Positions 40,919 through 49,977 of a stretch of DNA of 64,000 nucleotides are shown here, piece after piece (the first letter of the stretch is position 1; every line of letters starts with the position of its first letter). Source of the DNA: Rhizobium mesosinicum (lineage in GTDB: Bacteria; Pseudomonadota; Alphaproteobacteria; Rhizobiales; Rhizobiaceae); NCBI RefSeq assembly GCF_019511345.1, contig NZ_JAEUAK010000015.1:62001-126000 (forward strand), in the 5' to 3' direction. Position numbers and translations under genes: made by a program. The notes below the pieces were generated by a model that did not search any database, was not told where the DNA came from, and saw nothing but the letters and a program-made list of their open reading frames with translations.

Positions 40919-42472
40919 TCAGATGATCGCTTCAATGAGAAACGGTCCGCGGCGCCTGAGCGCGCTTTCGAAGAGATCGGCAAATTGCTCGCAGCTATGG
41001 GCACCCGCGGCATCGACGCCCATGCCCCTGGCGATAGACACCCAGTCCCAGGCGGGGTGATCGAGGTCCATCATCCGCCGAGCGTTCTCGCCGATGCCGT
41101 CGACGCCGACATTGCGCATCTCGGCATGAAGCACGGCATAGGCGCGGTTGGCAAAGATGATCGTGACAATGTCGAGATTTTCGCGCGCCTGCGTCCACAG
41201 GCCCTGCACCGTGTACATGCCGCTGCCATCCGCCTGCAGATTGATGACCTTGCGGTCGGGGCAGGCGATCGCCGCGCCCGTCGCAAGCGGTATTCCGCAG
41301 CCGATCGAGCCGCCGGTGTTCATCAGGTAGTCATGCGGCGCCGAGTCGGCTGAAAGTTCGAAGAGGCGTCGGGCCGAGGTGACGCCCTCGTCGCAGACGA
41401 TCGCATTGTCGGGAAGTCTTGCCGCCACCATCACGGCGATCGCATCTTCGGTCAGATGGCCGAACGGAACGATATCGTCTGAAAGGTTCGATGATCGAGA
41501 CGGAGGCGGTGACTGCCGGACGCCGAGTTCGTCCCTGAGTGCTTCCAGTGCACCTTTCAGGTCCTCGCCATGCCTTGCAAGGGTCAGAACCTTGCAGCCC
41601 TTGCGCACCAGCCGGCCGGGCTTGCCCGGATAGGCGAAGAAGGCGACAGGCTCGGGGGCGCCAAGCAATACCAGAACGTCGATATCGGCCAGCAGAGCAA
41701 GGGCGGCGTCGATCGGGTAGGGGATGCGGGTCAGGGCGACGCGGCCGCGGCCGCGCTCGACCCTCGGCAATTGCATCTCACTGAAAAGACGCACATCCTT
41801 GGCCGCCGCAATTGCCCCCGCAATCTCCAGGCAATCGGCGCGGGCGGCCGCACCGCTGACGAGGATTCCGACCTCGCCGGGCGTATCTCTGATAGCGGCG
41901 GCCACCTGGCGCACGACGTCCATGTTCACCGTCGATGGCATCGGCCGAGGCAGCCTGGTCGGCTGATCCGTTTCAACATGGCCCCAGGCGGCATCTGCCG
42001 GCAGGATGAGCGTTGCCACACCGGGAGGTGACAGTGAGGCACGGAAGGCAGCCTCCGTCGCGCCCGCCACATCCTCGGGGCCGCTGATGCGACGCACCCA
42101 GTTCGACATTGGCGCGGCAAGGCTTTCGATATCAGATGTCAGCGGTGCATCGAGAGCAAGATGATAAGAGGCGTGGTCGCCGACGATGTTGATGAGGGGT
42201 ACCCTTGCCCGACGGGCATTGTGGAGATTGGCAAGGCCGTTTGCCAGCCCCGGTCCGGTATGGAGCAAGGTAGCGGCTGGCCGGTCGGTCATGCGCGCAT
42301 AACCATCGGCTGCTCCGGTCACGACCCCCTCGGAGAGGCCGAGAACGCAACGCATCTCCGGCTTGCGATCGAGCGCTGCCACGAAATGCATTTCCGACGT
42401 GCCGGGATTGGCAAAGCACACTCTGACATCGTTTGTCAGCAGCGTATCACACAGGCTGTCTGCACCATTCAT
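40919..42472 (-). CDS. Thiamine diphosphate-dependent enzyme (acetolactate synthase/benzoylformate decarboxylase-like)
   Basis: The 517-aa protein is a ThDP enzyme. The N-terminal PYR domain has the catalytic glutamate in GLSEGVVTGAADGYARM, then HTGPGLANGLANLHNARR. The C-terminal PP domain has NTGGSIGCGIPLATGAAIA and the ThDP/Mg2+ motif (LQADGSGMYTVQG) with FANRAYAVL. The FAD-typical signs of true acetolactate synthase are weak, so it may be a decarboxylase of 2-oxo acids. The gene lies 76 bp upstream of the AraC gene on the same strand. Confidence 0.85.
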   Translation of the reverse strand: MNGADSLCDTLLTNDVRVCFANPGTSEMHFVAALDRKPEMRCVLGLSEGVVTGAADGYARMTDRPAATLLHTGPGLANGLANLHNARRARVPLINIVGDHASYHLALDAPLTSDIESLAAPMSNWVRRISGPEDVAGATEAAFRASLSPPGVATLILPADAAWGHVETDQPTRLPRPMPSTVNMDVVRQVAAAIRDTPGEVGILVSGAAARADCLEIAGAIAAAKDVRLFSEMQLPRVERGRGRVALTRIPYPIDAALALLADIDVLVLLGAPEPVAFFAYPGKPGRLVRKGCKVLTLARHGEDLKGALEALRDELGVRQSPPPSRSSNLSDDIVPFGHLTEDAIAVMVAARLPDNAIVCDEGVTSARRLFELSADSAPHDYLMNTGGSIGCGIPLATGAAIACPDRKVINLQADGSGMYTVQGLWTQARENLDIVTIIFANRAYAVLHAEMRNVGVDGIGENARRMMDLDHPAWDWVSIARGMGVDAAGAHSCEQFADLFESALRRRGPFLIEAII

Positions 42473-42648
42473 GGCCGTTTCCTCCCGCTAACAGCAGCCT
42501 TGCATGGGAAAAGCGCGAGCACAACCTTGAATAATGTACGAGGCTCTCTTCATCCGGGCCATCCGCCGCCTTGTTTTAGCCCTGCAGCCCCATCACTAGA
42601 TATGTCCATACGACGAGAGTGATTCCTCTGGTTCACAAGGGTTTGAGA

Positions 42649-42960
42649 ATGATCAAGAAAATGACGATTGCGGCGGCCGCGTTGCTGATGACGGCTCACT
42701 ATGCCGGCGCCTCCAGCGATGCTTCGTGGAACGCGCTCTTCGCCAAAGTGAACGGCACCTGCATCGGCCAGTCGGGCATGGATACGCCCGAAGCGACCGC
42801 TCCCATCGTCTTCGACGATGCGACGGGGAAGGTTGCAGTGCTCCTGCGCGGCTCGATGGGCAAGGGCAAGAACAAGGTCAAGAACGTCAACCTGATCTGC
42901 CTCTACGACAAGAAGACCGGCAAGGCCTCAATCGAGGAATATCGCTGGCTCGGCCGGTAA
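42649..42960 (+). CDS. Secreted hypothetical protein
   Basis: The 103-aa product has a signal peptide (MIKKMTIAAAALLMTAHYAGA) and a mature part with NGTCIGQSGMDTPEATAPIV, VAVLLRGSMGKGKNKVKN and NLICLYDKKTGKASIEEYRW. It has two cysteines. I recall similar short periplasmic proteins in Rhizobium but no function. ACAAGGGTTTGAGA precedes the ATG at 42649. Confidence 0.72.
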   Translation: MIKKMTIAAAALLMTAHYAGASSDASWNALFAKVNGTCIGQSGMDTPEATAPIVFDDATGKVAVLLRGSMGKGKNKVKNVNLICLYDKKTGKASIEEYRWLGR

Positions 42961-43191
42961 CGCGTTGTGGCCATTATCTGCGCACATGATGGCCCACATG
43001 TGCCTGGAAAGGGTCTGGCCGAGCGGCAAGATGTTCGGCCACAAAATCCACAAAGGCTTCGTTCTCTTCGAGCATTCCAGAGGGGCAGCAATGGATCACG
43101 CGCATAGGGCGAAGTCCTGCGTCCTGCAGCGAACCGGCTCTCCGCCGTCACGGGCTGACGGCGGCTTCAGCGAGATATCAGGTGTTTAACT
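42961..43191. other. Region between the secreted protein and ClC gene
   Basis: The 231-bp convergent gap has open frames on both strands with no ribosome site or family features. I see no clear terminator. Confidence 0.4.
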
Positions 43192-45006
43192 TCAGGTGCG
43201 CCCTTCGTTTGTTCGGCGCGGTCCCAAATAGGGCCGGCGCTCGGTCTCGGTGGCCTTCAGCGAATGGCGCAACCGCAGCAGATCCTTGCGGGCGATGAGG
43301 CCGAGTAATTTTCCGGTTTCGGCATCGACGATCGGAATGCGGCCGGCATCGGTTGCGAGCATAAGATCGGCGACATAGCCGACCGTGTCGTCGGGGTGGG
43401 CCAATGGCAGCGAGCTGTCGGAGACGAAATCGCCGAGTATGTGGTCGGCAAGCGTGCCATCCTGCTGCCAGCGCAGCGCATCGCCGCGCGAAACCAGACC
43501 CTTCACGATGCCTTTGCCGTCGACCACCGGGTAGACGCGGTGGGTCTTTAGCGTCGCCGTGAAGAAATTGGTCACGTCACCGACCGTCATCTCGGCTGGG
43601 AACGTATCGACTTCCCTGATCATGATGTCGCGGGCGCGGGAGAATTCGAAAGGGTCGACACCATATTCGCGGGTTATGTGCTGGCCGCGGCGGGCGATCT
43701 TTTCCGTCAGGATCGAGCGGCGCAACAGCAGGACAGTGACCGCATAGGCGGAGACGGTTGCCGCAAGCAGCGGCAGCAGCGAAGAGACATCGCCCGTCAG
43801 TTCCACGGCAAAAAAGGTGCCCGTCAGCGGCGCGCGCATCGTGCCCCCCATCATGGCGGCCATGCCGAGCAAGGCCCAGAAGCCGGGATCGCCGGGAAGG
43901 AAAAGGCCGACCAGCCAGCCGAGCGCACCGCCAAAAATCAAGAGCGGCGCAAGCACGCCGCCCGATGTGCCCGAAGACAGGGCGATCAGCCAGATCGACC
44001 CCTTGACCAGCAGGATCGTCAGCACGGCGGCCGGCAGGATGGAGCTGTTCAATAGGCCGTCGATGATGTCGTAGCCGACGCCGAGCACCCGAGGCTCGAT
44101 TAGGCCGCCAAGGCCGATGAAGAGGCCGCCGAGGGCAGGGCACCACATCCAGTGGATCGGCAGCGCCTCGAAAAGATCCTCGATCTTGTAGAGCAGCGTC
44201 GTCAGGATACCGGATTGCAGCCCGGCGATAATGCCCATTGCGGCGCAGAGCAGAATGCCCCACCACGGCAAATCCATATGGAACTGCTTGGGAAAGAGCG
44301 GGCCTGCCTGAAAAAGGAAGGGACGCCAGCAGATCGACACGCAGGCGGCAACCGCGACCGGGATGAAGCTGCGCGGCTTCCATTCGAAGAGCAGCAGTTC
44401 GACGGCAAGCATGATGGCGGCGATCGGCGATCCGAAGATCGCGGTCATGCCGGCGGCAGCACCGGCGACCAGCAGCGTCTTGCGCTCGGCCGAACTCAGA
44501 TGAAAGCACTGGGCGAACAGCGAGCCGATCGCGCCGCCCGTCATGATGATCGGGCCTTCGGCGCCGAAGGGGCCGCCGGTGCCGATCGAGATTGCCGAGG
44601 AGAGAGGCTTCAGGATCGCCACTTTCGGCGACATGCGGCTGCCGCCGATCAGGATCGCCTCTATCGCCTCGGGAATGCCGTGGCCACGGATCTTTTCAGA
44701 GCCGAAGCGGGCCATCAGGCCGATGACGAGGCCGCCGATGACGGGAATGAGCACCATCCAGACGGAGCGCGGCGCTTGCGCCATCGATACGGTCGCAATG
44801 CTGAAGCGGTGAAACCAGACGAGGTTCGTCACCAGTGAGATGAGGCTGACCAGAGCCCAGGCGGCAAGGACGCCGCCGGTGCCGACGATCAGCGCCATGC
44901 CGACGAGAGCCAGGACACGCTTGTCCGTGGTGAAATCCCCCGCCTCGCGCCGGGAGAGGCCGCCCATAAAATCATGGGGGCGGTGTGCGTTTTTTTGAGG
45001 AGGCAT
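43192..45006 (-). CDS. ClC-family chloride channel/antiporter with CBS domains
   Basis: The 604-aa membrane protein has the ClC core. GSRMSPKVAILKPLSSAISIG precedes the gating glutamate in GAEGPIIMTGG; SGTSGGVLAPLLIFGG and MGGTMRAPLTGTFFAVELTGD follow. Two C-terminal CBS domains (about 455-510 and 515-575: DIMIREVDTFPAEMTV, FVSDSSLPLAHPDDTVGYV) bind adenine nucleotides. It probably exchanges Cl- for H+. Divergent tandem MarR genes lie 85 bp away with a palindrome between. Confidence 0.93.
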   Translation of the reverse strand: MPPQKNAHRPHDFMGGLSRREAGDFTTDKRVLALVGMALIVGTGGVLAAWALVSLISLVTNLVWFHRFSIATVSMAQAPRSVWMVLIPVIGGLVIGLMARFGSEKIRGHGIPEAIEAILIGGSRMSPKVAILKPLSSAISIGTGGPFGAEGPIIMTGGAIGSLFAQCFHLSSAERKTLLVAGAAAGMTAIFGSPIAAIMLAVELLLFEWKPRSFIPVAVAACVSICWRPFLFQAGPLFPKQFHMDLPWWGILLCAAMGIIAGLQSGILTTLLYKIEDLFEALPIHWMWCPALGGLFIGLGGLIEPRVLGVGYDIIDGLLNSSILPAAVLTILLVKGSIWLIALSSGTSGGVLAPLLIFGGALGWLVGLFLPGDPGFWALLGMAAMMGGTMRAPLTGTFFAVELTGDVSSLLPLLAATVSAYAVTVLLLRRSILTEKIARRGQHITREYGVDPFEFSRARDIMIREVDTFPAEMTVGDVTNFFTATLKTHRVYPVVDGKGIVKGLVSRGDALRWQQDGTLADHILGDFVSDSSLPLAHPDDTVGYVADLMLATDAGRIPIVDAETGKLLGLIARKDLLRLRHSLKATETERRPYLGPRRTNEGRT

Positions 45007-45042
45007 TGCTGGTCCTGTTGACGTCTTCGTTCTTGCCGCAAA

Positions 45043-45061
45043 TATATCGGAGCACGATATA
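45043..45061. promoter_or_regulatory. MarR operator palindrome between ClC and MarR genes
   Basis: TATATCG-GAGCA-CGATATA is a perfect 7-5-7 palindrome in the 85-bp gap between the divergent ClC and marR genes. It would let the MarR protein repress both. Confidence 0.65.
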
Positions 45062-45091
45062 AATCAACAGCCAAAACCGGGAGCTGGAACC

Positions 45092-45538
45092 ATGCCGAAC
45101 AAAGACCGCGCTCTATCGGAAATCGAATATGAGGCGCTTGCCAATCTCAGATATAGGATCCGCAAATTTCGCCAGTTCAGCGGGAAGGCCGCAGAAAAGC
45201 TCGGCCTGACGCGGCAGCAGCATCAGGCGCTGCTCGCGATCAAAGGGCTCGGCGTTGGAGGACGCATGAGCCTGCCTGAACTCGCGGACAAGCTCTTTCT
45301 TACGCCGCCAGAAGCCGCGACACTTGCCGCTTCGCTGCAAGAGGCGGGCCATGTCACGATCGACGCGAAGCAGAAGCGGCGGGCGACCGTCCTGTTGACA
45401 GCAAAGGCAGAAGAGCTATTGCGTCGTCTGACATCAGCCCATCTCTATGAGATCCGTGAAATGGCGCCGGAACTCATGCAGGCGCTGCGCATGCTGCAGG
45501 ACCACCGGCAGATGGAAGTGGCCGCATGGATGCAATGA
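45092..45538 (+). CDS. MarR-family transcriptional regulator (first of tandem pair)
   Basis: The 148-aa protein has YEALANLRYRIRKFRQFSGKAAEKLGLT, then QHQALLAIKGLG and the winged helix MSLPELADKLFLTPPEAATLAASLQEAGHV. It is paralogous to the gene at 45624 (same EALxxLRYxxRxF start and HLYEIREMAPEL near the end). GAGCTGGAACC precedes the ATG. It is divergent from the ClC gene. Confidence 0.88.
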   Translation: MPNKDRALSEIEYEALANLRYRIRKFRQFSGKAAEKLGLTRQQHQALLAIKGLGVGGRMSLPELADKLFLTPPEAATLAASLQEAGHVTIDAKQKRRATVLLTAKAEELLRRLTSAHLYEIREMAPELMQALRMLQDHRQMEVAAWMQ

Positions 45539-45623
45539 GAGCAAAAACATCGGCCCGAAAATCGGCCTTGATTTCGGAAAGCCTCATGCATGGATTCAAG
45601 GCCTTAGAGCGCGAGGACGTTTA

Positions 45624-46061
45624 GTGAAAAAGCCGAAAGACGATCTGAGCGATGCCGATTACGAAGCGCTCTCCGACCTGCGCTATACGCTGCGCCGTTT
45701 CATGGATTTCAGCGCTTCGGCGGCTCAGGAAGAGGGGTTGCCGGTGCAGCAGCATCAGGCATTGCTTGCGATCCGCGGTCATCGCGGCGAAGAGCCCATG
45801 ACGATCGGTATCCTGGCCGAGCGCCTGCTGATCGCGCCGCATTCGGCCACCGAACTCGTCGGCCGGCTGGTCGCCGCGGGCTATGTCTCGCGCCATACAG
45901 ACCCGGCTGACAAGAGGCGGCAAACGCTAGGACTGACGGCCAAGGCGGATGACGTTTTGAGGCGGCTGACGGCCATTCATCTAACCGAAATCCGGGAGAT
46001 GGCGCCAAAACTCATCGATATGCTGCAGAACCTGCAGGCGGGTGGCGAACCTGAGGCCTAG
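45624..46061 (+). CDS. MarR-family transcriptional regulator (second of tandem pair)
   Basis: The 145-aa protein has YEALSDLRYTLRRFMDFSASAA, QHQALLAIRGHRG, MTIGILAERLLIAPHSATELVGRLVAAGYVSRHTDPADKRR (winged helix and wing) and HLTEIREMAPKLIDML. The GTG at 45624 is chosen because GAGGA is 7 bp upstream and it aligns with the first paralogue. It follows 85 bp after that gene. The pair looks like tandem duplication and may heterodimerise. Confidence 0.87.
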   Translation: MKKPKDDLSDADYEALSDLRYTLRRFMDFSASAAQEEGLPVQQHQALLAIRGHRGEEPMTIGILAERLLIAPHSATELVGRLVAAGYVSRHTDPADKRRQTLGLTAKADDVLRRLTAIHLTEIREMAPKLIDMLQNLQAGGEPEA

Positions 46062-46114
46062 CCGAACGAACAGCGTCGGCTCTGACTGCTTCGCAGTTTC
46101 GAAGCGTTAAAGCA

Positions 46115-46375
46115 TCACTCGGACTCGACCACCCCAACCTGCCGCCGGAGAAATACCTTCGCGTCAGGGTTGAGATCCCGCCAATCGCAGTCGCGCAGCG
46201 CAGCTTCCATTGCATAGAGCGCCAGGATCGTCACATGTCGGCCAAATCGGAACTTTAGCCGGTGATAGGCTTCGACCGCACCAAGATTGCGCAAATCCTC
46301 GTCGGAAATGATATCGATTTCCGCCAACATCCGCGCCGTCGCCGGTCCGAGATTTCGCATGGCTTCAATACGCAC
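46115..46375 (-). CDS. Standalone TfoX C-terminal domain protein
   Basis: The 86-aa protein is a TfoX_C domain: MRNLGPATARMLAEIDIISDEDLRNLGAVEAYHRLKFRFGRHV, then LYAMEAALRDCDWRDL (domain over most of its length). TfoX/Sxy in gammaproteobacteria activates competence; this has only the helix-hairpin-helix-like C-terminal half. GTG at 46375 or ATG at 46360 can start it. It shares about 100 bp with no other gene. Its function here is unknown. Confidence 0.8.
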   Translation of the reverse strand: MRIEAMRNLGPATARMLAEIDIISDEDLRNLGAVEAYHRLKFRFGRHVTILALYAMEAALRDCDWRDLNPDAKVFLRRQVGVVESE

Positions 46376-46424
46376 GTCATCATGCCTTCGGTCAGAAAAT
46401 CGATTGACGTTCTTGTTCCGCCCC

Positions 46425-47060
46425 TTATGCGCTTGCCCGCCGGTAAAGGGCGAGAGAGCCGGCAAGCGTCAGCAAGGCGCCGCCACAGATTCGGTCGAGC
46501 CAGAGCGCGCCCGATTTTCGCAACAGCCGCACGGCCTGTGAGCCGAGAGCCGCGTAGCCAAACATGACCATGAAGTCGATGCCGGCGAAGACGAGGGCGA
46601 GCACGGCATATTGCTCGACCTGTGCGCCCGAGGGATCGATGAACTGCGGCAGGAAGGCCGAGAAGAAGAGGTAGCCCTTGGGATTGGTGACGGCAACGAG
46701 AAAGCTCTTGAGGAAGATCGCCGCCGATGAAGCGGATGGGTTTCCGTTTTCGGAGCGCATCGAGACGTCAAGCGTTCCCTTCGAGCGCAGCAGCATGACG
46801 CCGAGGAAGGCGAGGTAGCAGACACCGATCCATTTGACGACCGTGAACCAGAACTCCGAGGCCGCCAGCAGCGCACCGAGGCCGAGGGCAACGGCACCAA
46901 TCAACACGAAGTCGGACATGACGGCGCCGATCATGCCAAATACGGCCCGACGCACCCCGAATTTCGAGCCGTTCGTCAGGGCGAGAAGCACCGTCGGGCC
47001 GGGTGTGGCGATGCCGATGAATGCCACAAGTGCAAATGCAAGAACCGTCATTTCGGTCAT
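46425..47060 (-). CDS. LysE/RhtB-family amino-acid exporter
   Basis: The 211-aa membrane protein has about six hydrophobic segments. ALVAFIGIATPGPTVLLAL is the LysE signature; LKSFLVAVTNPKGYLFFSAFLPQF is the typical middle. It exports amino acids or homoserine-type compounds; the substrate is unknown. CGGAGGAGAACG precedes the ATG at 47060. It is divergent from the EamA gene at 47238. A second LysE lies at 52526. Confidence 0.9.
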   Translation of the reverse strand: MTEMTVLAFALVAFIGIATPGPTVLLALTNGSKFGVRRAVFGMIGAVMSDFVLIGAVALGLGALLAASEFWFTVVKWIGVCYLAFLGVMLLRSKGTLDVSMRSENGNPSASSAAIFLKSFLVAVTNPKGYLFFSAFLPQFIDPSGAQVEQYAVLALVFAGIDFMVMFGYAALGSQAVRLLRKSGALWLDRICGGALLTLAGSLALYRRASA

Positions 47061-47237
47061 GTCGTTCTCCTCCGTTGGCGCGCTAGCTATGACATCAGCC
47101 TGACATTTCCGAAAGAGGATTCGCCACTCCACCGACCGCCTATTTCCGATCGTCGACAGTTCGGTCGGCATCGAAGCATTCCACCTCCGCTGCGGCTAAA
47201 GAGAAGCGCGGAATGCATGAACGGAAAGGGGAATGCG
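47061..47237. other. Divergent LysE-EamA intergenic region
   Basis: The 177-bp region separates two divergent exporter genes. CCGACCGCCTATTTCCGATCG and a GATCGTCGACAGTTCGG stretch are the only notable features; no perfect operator is seen. Confidence 0.35.
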
Positions 47238-48143
47238 ATGAACAGGAAGACTGGCATGACGAGGGAACTGGGACTGCTCTTGGTGCTCTCGACGCTCTGG
47301 GGTGCCTCCTACACCTTCATCAAGATCGGCGTGGAAACCATTCCGCCGGTAACGCTGGTGGCGGCGCGGACGCTCATCGCCGGCCTGCTGCTTTTCGCTG
47401 TCATACGCTGGCGCGGCCTGAAACTGCCTCGCGACCGGCAGACATGGACTTACTTCCTGGTCCAGGCCTGCCTCAACAGCGTCCTGCCTTTTACGCTGAT
47501 CGCCTGGGCCGAGCGGATGACCGATGCCGGCCTGGCGGCGATCCTGAATTCCACAACACCGATTTTTGCCTTTTTGATCACCGCGTTGATCACCCGGCAC
47601 GAAGCCCTGACGGGGCGCAAGCTGTTCGGCGTCACGGCGGGATTGATCGGAACCGCGCTGATTATGGGTGTCGGGGCACTTGCCAGTATCGGACAGGCGC
47701 TTTCTGCGCAGCTCGCAATCGTCGCAGCGACGGTCAGTTATGCGGGTGCTGCGGTCTTCGGGCGGAATTTCAGAGGTCTTGATCCGATCATGCCAGCCGC
47801 CGGCTCGCTGCTCTCCGGCGCGGTGATCCTCATTCCGACCAGCATCGCCGTCGATCACCCTTGGACATTGAGCCCGAGCCTCTATTCCATCCTGGCGCTC
47901 CTTGCGCTCGCGGTCTTTTCGACGGCGCTCGCCTTCGTGATCTATTTCCGTCTCGTGCAGACCCTCGGTTCGGTCGGTGCCACGGCGCAAGCCTATCTCC
48001 GGGTGCCGATAGCGGTTGCGATCGGGATGCTCTTCCTCGGCGAAACGCTGTCTTCCACAGCAGGCCTCGGGCTTGCCTGCGTTATGGCCGGCGTGATCGC
48101 CATGACGCTTCCTCCCCGCAAACGCACCCAGGAGGCCGTCTAG
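47238..48143 (+). CDS. EamA/DMT-family transporter
   Basis: The 301-aa protein has ten hydrophobic segments in two EamA repeats. LLVLSTLWGASYTFIKIGVE is the first helix; AERMTDAGLAAILNSTTPIF closes the first repeat and GSVGATAQAYLRVPIAVAIG is in the second. It exports small metabolites; the substrate is unknown. AAAGGGGAATGCG precedes the ATG at 47238, preferred to one at 47217. Confidence 0.87.
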   Translation: MNRKTGMTRELGLLLVLSTLWGASYTFIKIGVETIPPVTLVAARTLIAGLLLFAVIRWRGLKLPRDRQTWTYFLVQACLNSVLPFTLIAWAERMTDAGLAAILNSTTPIFAFLITALITRHEALTGRKLFGVTAGLIGTALIMGVGALASIGQALSAQLAIVAATVSYAGAAVFGRNFRGLDPIMPAAGSLLSGAVILIPTSIAVDHPWTLSPSLYSILALLALAVFSTALAFVIYFRLVQTLGSVGATAQAYLRVPIAVAIGMLFLGETLSSTAGLGLACVMAGVIAMTLPPRKRTQEAV

Positions 48144-48150
48144 CGCCTGC

Positions 48151-49007
48151 TCACAGCAGCGCCCGGATCACCGCCCATGCCGCCTCGCCAAGCCTTGCAT
48201 CCGCCGTATCCGTGCCGCCATGGGCATGAAGGCGCGACCTAGGCGTGGTTTCGCCGGGAAGCAGCACGCGATGGCCCGCCCCGGCGTCAACGACCAGCGA
48301 CACCGGCCGGCCGCTTTCCTCGCGTCGGCGGGCGAGCTCACATGCGAACCTCTCCGATGGCCAGAGCGCATCGTCGCCACCAGCCACAAGCAAGAGCTCT
48401 GCTGCGGCTTTCTCGATTTCGATACGCGCCCGTCGCAGGGTTTCCTCGCCGGTCTTCAGGCATTTTTCGAAGAAGGAACGATAGGCTAGCAGCCCATCGC
48501 GGTAGTCCCGCTCCCAGGCGGGATCGGCGGGAATGAAATCCAGCGGCTCTCCGTTCCAGGACCAGGACGAGCGTTCGGGCCATGCTATGCCGTCCTTGCC
48601 GGGGCCGATATTGCCCCAGACAACCGAACTCGGGCTGATCGCAATAACAGCGTTCACACGCGGGTCCAGATTGGCGACAAGCAAGGCCGCCTCTGCGCCT
48701 TTCGAGGTTCCGACGAAGACGATGCGCTGGCATCCCGCGAAATCAGGTAGTCCGTGGCGTCACAGAAGGTCTCCAGCGGGATTTCGCAAATGCCGGGCGA
48801 TTGTCCCGTTCCGCCGAACCATTGCAGGGCCAATGCTTTTGCGCCGGCCTCAGCGAAGAGTTTGGCGCGATCGGTATCGACCCTGCCGCTGGAACCGCCG
48901 AGCACGACGACGCCGGTTTCACCCGCGTCGGACCGAGAGACGAATGCGCCGTTTATCCGGCCTTCGAGGCGTTCGATTTTGCAGCCGTCCATCGCGCTTG
49001 TTGCCAT
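48151..49007 (-). pseudogene. Frameshifted BAAT-type acyl-CoA thioester hydrolase
   Basis: The first part (MATSAMDGCKIERLEGRING, VVVLGGSSGRVDTDRAKLFAEAG, QWFGGTGQSP, IPLETFCDATDYL) is in one frame. The rest (FVGTSKGAEAALLVANLDPR with the Ser nucleophile, SPSSVVWGNI, LLVAGGDDALWPSERFA, AGAGHRVLLPGE) is in another. One missing base near 48744 (CTGAT where CTGGAT would restore frame) explains it. The intact protein would be a BAAT C-terminal-type hydrolase. Its ATG at 49007 follows AGGATGTCAGC; a GTG overlapping the ROK stop at 49082 is an alternative. A sequencing error is possible. Confidence 0.8.
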
Positions 49008-49078
49008 GCTGACATCCTGTTGGATTATCGGATGGTTTTTGACGGTCACTGCAGATGAAAGCTCTTTCGAGGTGCCGC

Positions 49079-49819
49079 TCACAGCCGCAGGCTATCATCC
49101 AACCAGACCCGGAAGCCGCCGCGGAAGGCGTTGTCATTGTTGCCGCGACGGCATTTTGGTGGCAGTTCCTTCAGCTTATCGACATTGCCGCCGCCGATGA
49201 CGATGTAGTCGGGCAGCAAGGCGGCACTCAGGCGGTCGGCGACGTCGACGACCGATTTTCGCCATCTGCCCTTGCCGCGACTTTCCAGGCCACGTTCGCC
49301 GACATAGTCCTCGAAGGTCGCCTTCTTATAGGGCATGTGCGCCAGTTCGAGCGGCAGGCAGACGTTGTCGGCAATTATGGCCGAGCCGAGGCCGGTGCCG
49401 AGGCCAAGGAAGAGCATGCGGCCGCCCTCATAGCTGCCGATCGCCTGCATCAGCGCGTCGTTGACCATGCGTACGGGCTTGCCGAGGGCTGCCTCGAAAT
49501 CGAGGCCCTTCCATCCCGGGCCGAGGTTGAACGGATCCGCCGCGGGGCGGTGGGCAGCAACGGGGCCGGGATAACCCATGGCGACGGCGTCATAGTGCCA
49601 GTCGGCGGTGAGATCGGTGAGGGCTGCGACCATCTTTGCCGCCGTCATTGCACGCCCCGATACGACCGAGCGTCGCTCGCTGCCGCTGCTGAGTTCTGCT
49701 TTCACATGCGAGCCGCCAATATCGACGGCGAGCACGATGCGGCCTGCCGCTGCGGCCGCCGCCGTCCCGCCATGCTCGCCTGTCTGCGTCGCATCGGGTG
49801 CCTCCGTCATGTCAGCCAT
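49079..49819 (-). CDS. ROK-family kinase, polyphosphate glucokinase-like
   Basis: The 246-aa protein has the ROK/hexokinase phosphate motif near residue 28 (RIVLAVDIGGSHVKAELSSG), then MGYPGPV, MVNDALMQAIGSYEGG and LGLGTGLGSAIIADN. The DIGGxxxK and VNDA motifs support a sugar kinase; the polyphosphate form is a family inference. AGGAG precedes the ATG at 49819. It lies just upstream of the broken hydrolase gene and may be cotranscribed. A GH15 glucoamylase that releases glucose is divergent from it. Confidence 0.82.
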   Translation of the reverse strand: MADMTEAPDATQTGEHGGTAAAAAAGRIVLAVDIGGSHVKAELSSGSERRSVVSGRAMTAAKMVAALTDLTADWHYDAVAMGYPGPVAAHRPAADPFNLGPGWKGLDFEAALGKPVRMVNDALMQAIGSYEGGRMLFLGLGTGLGSAIIADNVCLPLELAHMPYKKATFEDYVGERGLESRGKGRWRKSVVDVADRLSAALLPDYIVIGGGNVDKLKELPPKCRRGNNDNAFRGGFRVWLDDSLRL

Positions 49820-49977
49820 GGCTGGCGCTCCTCTCCGGGCTGTGCCCTCAATCGTTCCCGCACCATTCTATCGGGCGCGAGATCGGCGACGGCTGTCAAG
49901 CCGGTATATTGCGGATTACTTTAATTCATCCCAGGATAGTGCATTCAAGGGGAGCATTCCCAAGCGGAGGAACACAC
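49820..49977. other. Divergent ROK kinase-glucoamylase intergenic region
   Basis: The 158-bp divergent region holds two promoters. I see no certain operator. The glucoamylase ribosome site GCGGAGGA is at its right end. Confidence 0.4.
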
